From an uncultured Zetaproteobacteria bacterium (GTDB lineage: Bacteria > Pseudomonadota > Zetaproteobacteria > Mariprofundales > Mariprofundaceae), in contig CAJXNE010000141.1 of NCBI GenBank assembly GCA_913056285.1, positions 1 to 5,339 of the forward strand: a stretch of 5,339 nt of DNA, given 5' to 3'. Position numbers and translations under genes: made by a program. Of this stretch, positions 1 to 5,339 are shown in pieces. The notes below the pieces were generated by a model that made no database searches, was not told the origin of the DNA, and saw only the letters and a program-made list of their open reading frames with translations. Within the stretch, counting starts at the first letter, position 1, and each line of letters opens with the position of its first letter.

Positions 1-169
1 AGGGCGATTGGTCCGAGATAAAGTGGCTGGCGGAGATGTTTTATTGCCGCAGGAGCGAATTGGTGAATTACTGGTACTGGTTCCACAACAGAAGGCTGCC
101 ATTGCTCTGATTACCAAATCGACAGCGCCGGTGAATATTGGCGACGCTATCAAAAGCAGGCATCCATAA
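1..169 (+). CDS. LysM-domain-type protein, C-terminal fragment (5' end outside window)
   Basis: An open frame runs in from the left edge (first whole codon at base 2) and ends at TAA 167-169, giving 55 residues. The fragment contains GDVLLPQERIGELLVLVP followed by a segment ending VNIGDAIKSRHP. This resembles the C-terminus of LysM peptidoglycan-binding proteins encoded immediately before dprA in many gammaproteobacteria, where a 'VLLP.E.IGELMVFR' stretch and a final 'VGD.V..P' are typical. The LysM module itself would be N-terminal and is not in view, so the assignment rests on this tail and on position. Such proteins are expected in the envelope, but no signal peptide can be checked here. 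The frame is the same as that of dprA, separated by the TAA and 36 bases. I see no terminator hairpin after it, so read-through into dprA is plausible. Confidence 0.72.
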   Translation, partial: GRLVRDKVAGGDVLLPQERIGELLVLVPQQKAAIALITKSTAPVNIGDAIKSRHP

Positions 170-189
170 CGCATTCGTGAAAGCGCGCC

Positions 190-195
190 TATAGT
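190..195 (+). promoter_or_regulatory. possible -10 hexamer upstream of dprA
   Basis: TATAGT matches the sigma70 -10 consensus TATAAT at five of six positions and lies 10 bases before the dprA ATG. No acceptable -35 hexamer is found 16-18 bases upstream, and there is no TGn extension. If it is used, transcription would start within a few bases of the ATG and give a nearly leaderless message. That would fit the lack of a Shine-Dalgarno site there. It could equally be a chance match. Confidence 0.25.
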
Positions 196-205
196 CTTTT
201 TACTT

Positions 206-1342
206 ATGAGCAGTGACTGTGTGATTTCAGATAAGGCGACACAATGGCTGCGGTTGTCGATGGTGCGCGGCATCGGGCCGATGACAGGGCGCAAGCTGGT
301 GCACGCTGTTGGTGGTATCGAACACCTGTGGACGCAGTCGACACTTGAACTGCAAAAGATAGATGGTATCGGTCCGGCGGCGCTGTCGGCGCTGGAGCCG
401 GCGCTGGAGCAAGACCTTGATCAGGCCGTCGAAGTTACAATCGAGCTTTGTCGACAGCGGGGCATCGGCCTGATCAGTCCGGATGACCCGCCCTGGCCGG
501 AATCGTTAGCGCCATTCGATGATGCGCCGCTACTGTTATTTTTTCGGGGTGATGTAAGCTGCCTTCATCATCAGCGTATGTTAGCCGTGGTGGGCGCGCG
601 CCGGGCCAGCCGCGAAAGCAGTATCATTACCCGGCGCTGGTGCAGTTATTTATCCAATCATCAAGTCTGTATTGTCAGCGGCATGGCCTATGGCATCGAT
701 GCGGCGGCGCATGGCGGCGCGCTCGAAGGCGAATCGCCCACCATCGCGGTGCTGGGCTGTGGGATGGCGGCATTATCCGAACAACAACAGCGGCAGGTGG
801 AAGCGATTGCGGCTCAGGGCTGCGTGGTCAGCGAGTTCTTGCCGGAAATCACTGCCAGACCGGAACATTTCCCGCGCCGTAATCGTATTATTGCCGGATT
901 GAGCCATGCCACGCTGGTCATGGAAGCGGATGTGCGTTCGGGTTCCCTGATTACGGCCAGGCAGGCGCTTGACTACGGACGCGAGGTATTTGCTGTGCCG
1001 GGTTCGGTGCTGGGTGGCAATCATGCCGGTTGCCATTTGCTGATTCGCGAAGGTGCGGTGCTGACTGAAAATGCCGATGATGTGTTGCAAAATATGGGGT
1101 GGCAGTCCACTGAACAGGGGAACCCCAGTGGTGGAAAACGCTATCAACCAGGCGATGCGGATGAGTCAAAACTGTTGCAGGCATTGGTTGATGGCAGCAT
1201 GCATCTGGATCATCTGGCTGAAACTTGCGGCTTGACCGTGCCTGAGCTTTCCCCCATCGTGCTGCGCCTTGAGCTGCAGGGTGTGATTGAACGTTTGCCG
1301 GGCAGCCGTTATATGTTGTCCGTGGAGTTGCATCGAACATGA
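206..1342 (+). CDS. dprA: DNA-processing protein DprA (Smf family)
   Basis: DprA binds incoming single-stranded DNA in the cytoplasm and loads RecA on it during natural transformation; this role is known for the family. The 378-residue length is usual for proteobacteria. Visible parts, in order: an N-terminal helix-hairpin-helix-like region (RGIGPMTGRKL at 21-31, DGIGPAAL at 53-60); the Rossmann-type core with VGARRAS (129-135), SGMAYGIDAAAH (158-169), FPRRNRII (222-229), SGSLITAR (245-252), GREVFAVPGS (258-267) and GCHLLIREGA (275-284); and a winged-helix C-terminal domain (about 316-374). The ATG at 206 is chosen because the conserved 'WLRL' start of the domain is at residues 14-17; no better upstream start exists, since the next in-frame codon group is closed by TAA at 167-169. 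No Shine-Dalgarno site is evident. Oddity: the segment after VLGCG (residues 187-201) is one residue short and lacks the conserved Tyr-Pro. The stop overlaps the topA start. Confidence 0.95.
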   Translation: MSSDCVISDKATQWLRLSMVRGIGPMTGRKLVHAVGGIEHLWTQSTLELQKIDGIGPAALSALEPALEQDLDQAVEVTIELCRQRGIGLISPDDPPWPESLAPFDDAPLLLFFRGDVSCLHHQRMLAVVGARRASRESSIITRRWCSYLSNHQVCIVSGMAYGIDAAAHGGALEGESPTIAVLGCGMAALSEQQQRQVEAIAAQGCVVSEFLPEITARPEHFPRRNRIIAGLSHATLVMEADVRSGSLITARQALDYGREVFAVPGSVLGGNHAGCHLLIREGAVLTENADDVLQNMGWQSTEQGNPSGGKRYQPGDADESKLLQALVDGSMHLDHLAETCGLTVPELSPIVLRLELQGVIERLPGSRYMLSVELHRT

Positions 1343-3600
1343 GCGCAGTTGTTGTTGTGGAGTCCCCCGCCAAAGCGAAAACGATCGAAAAATATTTGGG
1401 CAAGGGCTATAAAGTGCTGGCCAGTTACGGTCATGTCCGCGCCTTTCCCAAGAAAGACGGTTCAGTTGATCCGGATAACGATTTCGCTATCAAATATCAG
1501 ATTATTGAAGACAAGAAAAAGCGTATTGATGCTATTGATAAGGCCATGAAGCGGGCCGATACGCTGATTCTCGCCAGCGATCTGGATCGCGAGGGTGAAG
1601 CCATTGCATGGCATGTGGCCGAAGTCTTGCGCGATCGCGGTTCGCTGGATGGCAAGCAGATTCAGCGTATTACTTTTAACGAAATTACCAAGAAAGCTAT
1701 TACACAAGCTGTTGAGAGTCCGGGCGAAGTGGATCTGCAATTGGTCGATGCCCAGCAGGCGCGCAGCGCACTGGATTATCTGGTTGGCTTTACCCTCTCC
1801 CCCTTGTTGTGGCGCAAGATTCGCAGCGGTTTGTCCGCCGGGCGTGTGCAATCTGTGGCGCTGCGCCTGATTTGTGAGCGTGAACAGCATATCCGCGATT
1901 TTGACCCGAAAGAATTTTGGACGATTGATGCGGCCTGTGAAGCAGATAAAGTTGGATTTCAGGCGCAGTTGCATGCCGTCGATGGCAAAACGCTGACAAA
2001 ATTTTCCATTACCGATGGCGTCAATGCCAAGGTGATGGCGCGTCGGGTTGAGAAGGGTACTTTCAGCGTTGTCGATGTAAAAAAGAAACAGAGCAGGCAG
2101 CAGCCCTCTCCCCCGTTTATCACGACTACGCTGCAAATGGACGCCTCGCGCAAGTTAGGTTTTACGGCCAGAAAAACCATGCAGGTGGCGCAGAAATTGT
2201 ATGAAGGCATAGAAGTGGACGGCGAACCGGTCGGTTTAATTACTTATATGCGAACCGATTCGCTGAATGTGTCCGAAGATGCTATTGACGAGATGCGTGT
2301 ACATATTATCAGTTCCTATGGCAGTCAATACCTGCCTGAAAAACCGCGCCATTTTAAGACCCGGAGCAAAAACGCGCAGGAAGCGCATGAGGCTATTCGC
2401 CCCACCTCCATCTCGCGCACGCCCGAATCTATGAAATCCGTGCTCGATGTGGACGGATTGAAACTATATACACTGATATGGAAACGGGCGCTGGCCTCAC
2501 AAATGGCAGCCGCTGTACTCGATCAGGTGCGTGCGGATATTGATTCCGGTGAGCTGATGTTACGTGCCACTGGTTCTACGCTGGCCTTTGCCGGTTTCCG
2601 TAAGCTCTATATTGAAGGTACGGATGAACCGGTCAAAGATGACAAGGAACGTTTGCTGCCGCCGCTCGCAGTTGGTGATGCGATTATGATTGACCAGGCC
2701 ACGGCCAAGCAGCATTTCACTGAACCCAAACCGCGCTTTTCCGAGGCGACACTGGTGAAAGAACTCGAAGCCGACGGTATTGGACGTCCGTCCACCTATG
2801 CATCGATTCTGAATGTGCTGCGCGTACGCCAATATGTGGAGATGGAAAGAAAGCGTTTTGTGCCGACTGATACGGGCGAATGGGTGAACAAGTTTCTGGT
2901 TTCTTCATTCAATGATATTGTGAATCCGAAATTCACCGCCTCAGTGGAAGATAAACTCGATGCTGTTGCACGCGGAGAGCGTGGCTGGAAACCGATCTTA
3001 CGTGATTTCTGGGGGCCATTTAAAGCCGCAGTCGATTTCGCAGCGACTGCCCCGCGCCCATCGGAAGAAACCGAGGAAGTGTGCCCGGAATGCGGTAAAC
3101 CCATGGCCATTAAACTGGGGCGTTATGGTAAGTTTCTTGCCTGCACCGGTTATCCGGAATGTAAGGTGGCTAAACCGCTGAATGGTAAAGAAGGTGAGCA
3201 GGCTGAACCCGAACTCTCCGACCAGAAATGTGACAAATGCGGTGAGCCGATGGTGATTAAAGCGGGGCGCTATGGGAAATTTCTGGGTTGTTCCGCTTAT
3301 CCCAAATGCAAAAACATTCAGCCGCTGGAAAAGCCGAAAGACACAGGTATCGCCTGTCCGCAATGCGGCAAGGGCACTTTTTTAGAGAAGAAGTCGCGAC
3401 GGGGTAAAGTGTTCTATTCTTGCTCGGCTTATCCCAAGTGCAAAAATGCGTTGTGGAATGAACCGATTGATCGCGCCTGCCCTGAGTGCAATGCGCCATT
3501 TGTTACGGTTAAGGTCACCAAGCGTCGTGGCACCGAACATGTGTGTGCGACAGAAGGCTGCGGCTGGAAAGAGACGATTGAGGTTCCGGAAACAGCGTAG
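1339..3600 (+). CDS. topA: DNA topoisomerase I (type IA)
   Basis: The enzyme relaxes negative supercoils by cutting one strand through a 5'-phosphotyrosine link, balancing gyrase. The TOPRIM domain (roughly 2-115) has the metal and catalytic residues E8 (VESPAKAKT) and D81/D83/E85 (DLDREGE). The core shows SAGRVQS (166-172), the active-site tyrosine Y303 with R305 (LITYMRTDS), H350 in QEAHEAIRPT, and GIGRPSTYA (480-488). The C-terminus carries four four-cysteine zinc ribbons (582-741). At 753 residues it is shorter than the 865-residue E. coli enzyme and ends just after the fourth ribbon, without further C-terminal modules or a long basic tail. The ATG lies in an ATGA overlap with the dprA stop. 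GGAG at 1324-1327, inside dprA, is 11 bases upstream, so coupled translation is likely. The catalytic set is complete and nothing indicates damage. Confidence 0.98.
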   Translation: MSAVVVVESPAKAKTIEKYLGKGYKVLASYGHVRAFPKKDGSVDPDNDFAIKYQIIEDKKKRIDAIDKAMKRADTLILASDLDREGEAIAWHVAEVLRDRGSLDGKQIQRITFNEITKKAITQAVESPGEVDLQLVDAQQARSALDYLVGFTLSPLLWRKIRSGLSAGRVQSVALRLICEREQHIRDFDPKEFWTIDAACEADKVGFQAQLHAVDGKTLTKFSITDGVNAKVMARRVEKGTFSVVDVKKKQSRQQPSPPFITTTLQMDASRKLGFTARKTMQVAQKLYEGIEVDGEPVGLITYMRTDSLNVSEDAIDEMRVHIISSYGSQYLPEKPRHFKTRSKNAQEAHEAIRPTSISRTPESMKSVLDVDGLKLYTLIWKRALASQMAAAVLDQVRADIDSGELMLRATGSTLAFAGFRKLYIEGTDEPVKDDKERLLPPLAVGDAIMIDQATAKQHFTEPKPRFSEATLVKELEADGIGRPSTYASILNVLRVRQYVEMERKRFVPTDTGEWVNKFLVSSFNDIVNPKFTASVEDKLDAVARGERGWKPILRDFWGPFKAAVDFAATAPRPSEETEEVCPECGKPMAIKLGRYGKFLACTGYPECKVAKPLNGKEGEQAEPELSDQKCDKCGEPMVIKAGRYGKFLGCSAYPKCKNIQPLEKPKDTGIACPQCGKGTFLEKKSRRGKVFYSCSAYPKCKNALWNEPIDRACPECNAPFVTVKVTKRRGTEHVCATEGCGWKETIEVPETA
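3082..3561 (+). repeat. four tandem zinc-ribbon repeats in the TopA C-terminus
   Basis: The repeats encode four Cys4 ribbons: C582/585/602/608, C631/634/651/657, C673/676/695/701 and C714/717/736/741. Spacing is CX2CX16CX5C for the first two, CX2CX18CX5C for the third and CX2CX18CX4C for the fourth. Ribbons 1 and 2 share the core GRYGKFL. Ribbons 2 and 3 share CSAYPKCKN almost exactly, encoded at 3289-3315 and 3421-3447 with only a few base differences. In the family these ribbons bind single-stranded DNA and contact RNA polymerase. This is a protein-level repeat, not a mobile or regulatory one. Confidence 0.9.
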
Positions 3601-3602
3601 TT

Positions 3603-4046
3603 ATGGCCATATCATTGCGGTGCGGCTCGCTTGCAGATCTTGAAGCGGTTTATCGTTTAAACAGAGAAAATTTTTCTGAATATTGGTCGAAAGAATCGCT
3701 ATTCTCGGCGCTTGAATCCGGTTACGGGCTGATCTTGTGTGAGGCCGATGGCGACCCTGTCGCCTATCTGCTCAGCCTGACCGTGGTGGATGAAATCCAG
3801 ATCATGCAGATTGCCGTATCCTCGGCTTATCGAAGACAGGGGCTGGCCAAACGCATGACGGAAATGCTGGCTGCTTCGGCAGAAAAGCCACCAGTCATGA
3901 CGCTGGAAGTACGCTTGTCCAATCAGCCGGCCAGAAAACTCTATGCCGGACTGGGTTTTGAAGAAGTCGGTTATCGAAAAAATTATTATGCCCCCGATGC
4001 ATTCGGCTGTCGCGAAGACGCTGTATTGATGACATTGGCAGTGTGA
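3603..4046 (+). CDS. rimI: ribosomal protein S18 alanine N-acetyltransferase (GNAT family)
   Basis: RimI transfers an acetyl group from acetyl-CoA to the N-terminal alanine of ribosomal protein S18 in the cytoplasm. The 147-residue length is typical. The sequence shows the GNAT fold in order: the N-terminal DLEAVYRLNRENF region (12-24), the acceptor-side strand DEIQIMQIAV (63-72), the acetyl-CoA pyrophosphate loop RRQGLA (77-82), LEVRLSN (101-107) and LYAGLGF (113-119), then YRKNYY and a terminal REDAVLMTL. E102 and Y114 line up with the general base and acid described for Salmonella RimI (E103, Y115). LEVR.SN and the ED..LM.L ending are RimI-like rather than general GNAT. The 'PWS' motif usual near residue 28 reads YWS here. 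The gene starts two bases after the topA stop with only a weak GGA upstream, so translation probably depends on ribosomes finishing topA. A RimI paralogue with another substrate cannot be excluded. Confidence 0.9.
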   Translation: MAISLRCGSLADLEAVYRLNRENFSEYWSKESLFSALESGYGLILCEADGDPVAYLLSLTVVDEIQIMQIAVSSAYRRQGLAKRMTEMLAASAEKPPVMTLEVRLSNQPARKLYAGLGFEEVGYRKNYYAPDAFGCREDAVLMTLAV

Positions 4047-4063
4047 TTTAGTACCATTTTAAT
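4035..4063 (+). promoter_or_regulatory. predicted sigma70 promoter for the M18 aminopeptidase gene
   Basis: TTGGCA (4035-4040) and TTTAAT (4058-4063) each match the sigma70 -35 and -10 consensus at five of six positions and are exactly 17 bases apart. The -35 lies in the last codons of rimI and the -10 in the A/T-rich gap. A start near 4070 would give a leader of about 19 bases that includes the Shine-Dalgarno site. This is pattern-based only; no operator or activator site is obvious next to it. Confidence 0.55.
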
Positions 4064-4077
4064 TCAAAACTGACGGC

Positions 4078-4083
4078 AGGGAG
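4078..4083 (+). promoter_or_regulatory. ribosome binding site of the M18 aminopeptidase gene
   Basis: AGGGAG is a near-consensus Shine-Dalgarno sequence, 5 bases before the ATG at 4089. It fixes the start codon of a gene whose end is outside the window. It is clearly stronger than anything in front of dprA or rimI, which fits independent rather than coupled translation. Confidence 0.75.
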
Positions 4084-4088
4084 CTCTT

Positions 4089-5339
4089 ATGCAAGATGCA
4101 AATTTCGTTCAAGGCTTGCTGGATTTCATACAGCGCTCACCCACACCTTTCCATACCGTTCAAACCATGGTTGAAATACTTGAAGCGGCTGGTTTTAGTC
4201 GTCTGACGGAAACAGAGCAATGGGGGCATCTGCAGGTTGGCCAACGCTGTTTTGTTACGCGTAATGATTCATCCATTATTGCATTTGGGGTGCATCAACC
4301 CTTGCCGGAACACGGTATTCGCATGGTTGGCGCTCATACCGACAGCCCCTGCCTGAGGGTAAAACCGAACCCGGAAATCATAGCTCAAAACTACCTGCAG
4401 CTGGGTGTTGAAGTGTACGGCGGTGCGCTGCTCAACCCCTGGTTTGATCGTGACCTGTCCCTTGCAGGCCGGGTCAGTTTTCTCAGTGAGAGCAAGAACA
4501 TTGAGCATCAGTTGATCAATCTAGAAAAAGCGGTTGCCGTGATTCCCAGCCTGGCTATCCATCTGGATCGCAATGCCAATGACCAACGCACGATTAACAA
4601 ACAAACCGATTTGCCGCCGGTATTGATGAATTTGCCGGACAGTAGCGCTGACACGGAAATCCACTTCAATACGCTGTTACTGGATATGGTGAATGCGCAG
4701 CTCACCGCCACGCAACCGGAGTGTGCCAAAGCTGTGAAAGTACTGGATTATGAATTGAGTTTTTATGATGTGCAGGCACCCGCCCTTATTGGCTTGAATG
4801 ATGATTTTATTGCCAGCGCCCGACTCGATAACCTACTTAGCTGTTATACCGGTTTAATGGCGCTATTAGGTCATCAGGGCGATGAAAACGTATTGCTGGT
4901 ATGCAATGATCATGAGGAAGTTGGCAGTGTATCAACTGCCGGAGCACAAGGGACGTTCCTGAAATCCGTGCTCACCCGCCTGTGCGCCAATGAGGTATGC
5001 GCAAGCGATGAACAGGTCAGTCGGATGTTGGCTGCAAGTTTGATGATTTCAGTGGATAACGCCCATGCTATCCACCCCAATTTTGCCGATAAGCATGAAC
5101 CCAATCATGGCCCTGTCATCAATCAGGGGCCGGTCATCAAAATCAATGCCAATCAGCGCTATGCCAGCAACAGTGAAACCAGCGCGCTGTTCAGGCACCT
5201 GTGCGATTCGGTTGATGTGCCGGTGCAAGCATTTGTGGTGCGTAGCGACATGGGATGCGGCAGCACGATCGGCCCGATTACGGCCAACCTGCTTGGTGTT
5301 CGCACCGTTGACGTTGGCGTGCCGACGTTAGCCATGCAC
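4089..5339 (+). CDS. apeB: M18 family aminopeptidase (aspartyl aminopeptidase-like), 3' end cut by window
   Basis: This is a cytoplasmic dinuclear-zinc aminopeptidase that removes N-terminal, often acidic, residues from peptides. The frame is open for 417 codons to the last base. Family proteins are about 430 residues, so only a dozen or so codons should be missing. The N-terminus has the family opening 'L..FI..SPTPFH' (10-22). Metal and catalytic residues expected for M18 are all present: H83 and D85 in GAHTDSPCLRVKP, D247 in RLDN, E276 (general base) and E277 in HEEVGS, D323 in SVDNAHAIHPN, and the final zinc-binding histidine H417 in 'LAMH', which is the last codon of the window. A dimerisation or substrate segment sits between about 100 and 225. 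The strong Shine-Dalgarno site and the promoter upstream suggest it is expressed separately from rimI. Family assignment is firm; substrate preference is inferred, and the symbol follows Pseudomonas usage. Confidence 0.95.
   Translation, partial: MQDANFVQGLLDFIQRSPTPFHTVQTMVEILEAAGFSRLTETEQWGHLQVGQRCFVTRNDSSIIAFGVHQPLPEHGIRMVGAHTDSPCLRVKPNPEIIAQNYLQLGVEVYGGALLNPWFDRDLSLAGRVSFLSESKNIEHQLINLEKAVAVIPSLAIHLDRNANDQRTINKQTDLPPVLMNLPDSSADTEIHFNTLLLDMVNAQLTATQPECAKAVKVLDYELSFYDVQAPALIGLNDDFIASARLDNLLSCYTGLMALLGHQGDENVLLVCNDHEEVGSVSTAGAQGTFLKSVLTRLCANEVCASDEQVSRMLAASLMISVDNAHAIHPNFADKHEPNHGPVINQGPVIKINANQRYASNSETSALFRHLCDSVDVPVQAFVVRSDMGCGSTIGPITANLLGVRTVDVGVPTLAMH

Noticed and set aside
170..205. Possible terminator (GCGCGC followed by a T run) between the LysM gene and dprA
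   Set aside because: No stem longer than about four pairs can be drawn before the T run, so it does not make a convincing intrinsic terminator.
672..902. A 76-codon plus-strand open frame inside dprA that contains the out-of-frame Tyr-Pro
   Set aside because: It is not a gene of its own: outside the few codons around YP it has no DprA similarity, while the main frame keeps all other motifs on both sides. Its relevance is limited to the local indel finding.
1287..1315. TTGAAC-N17-TATATG inside the end of dprA as a possible topA promoter
   Set aside because: Only four of six matches at each hexamer, which is common by chance. The ATGA overlap already explains topA expression.
773..1403. Overlapping minus-strand open frames (124 and 150 codons) opposite dprA and the topA start
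   Set aside because: They are shadows of the conserved dprA frame, with no family motifs.
1462..2136. Long minus-strand open frame (224 codons) opposite topA
   Set aside because: It lies wholly antisense to a highly conserved topoisomerase core and has no recognisable domain. Such frames are expected opposite codon-biased genes.
3235..3243. AAATGCGGT, one base from the Haemophilus DNA uptake sequence, next to a competence gene
   Set aside because: It is not an exact match. Similar strings recur only because Cys-Gly codons repeat in the zinc ribbons, and no dense set of uptake words is seen elsewhere in the window.

Overview
This window holds a compact run of five same-strand (+) genes from a proteobacterium, most likely a gammaproteobacterium. 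The assignment rests on gene content and protein style: a LysM-type protein next to dprA, a zinc-ribbon topA directly after dprA, a RimI-type acetyltransferase and an ApeB-type M18 aminopeptidase. Base composition looks moderate, with no island of odd composition. No species can be named from what is visible.

Layout. Bases 1-169 are the 3' end of a gene whose C-terminus resembles the LysM-domain envelope proteins commonly encoded just upstream of dprA. A 36-base gap follows. Next is dprA (206-1342), for the single-stranded-DNA-binding, RecA-loading protein of natural transformation. Its stop overlaps by four bases (ATGA) the start of topA (1339-3600), a type IA DNA topoisomerase with four intact C-terminal zinc ribbons. 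Two bases later rimI starts (3603-4046), for the N-terminal alanine acetyltransferase of ribosomal protein S18. A 42-base gap then carries a good sigma70-like promoter and a Shine-Dalgarno site in front of an M18 aminopeptidase gene (apeB, 4089 to the right edge). That gene is cut off at about its last dozen codons.

How the genes relate. dprA, topA and rimI are packed so tightly (-4 and +2 bases) that they are almost certainly one transcript with translational coupling. They share DNA and translation housekeeping but no single pathway. apeB probably has its own promoter whether or not it also receives read-through. The smg (DUF494) gene, which often sits between dprA and topA in related bacteria, is absent.

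I found no mobile element, CRISPR array, tRNA, rRNA, riboswitch or new defence system. The most interesting signal is a local lesion in dprA. The conserved Tyr-Pro of the Rossmann fold is missing and the segment is one residue short, yet a Tyr-Pro lies at exactly the right place in another frame. This suggests a pair of compensating indels, either real or from sequencing.
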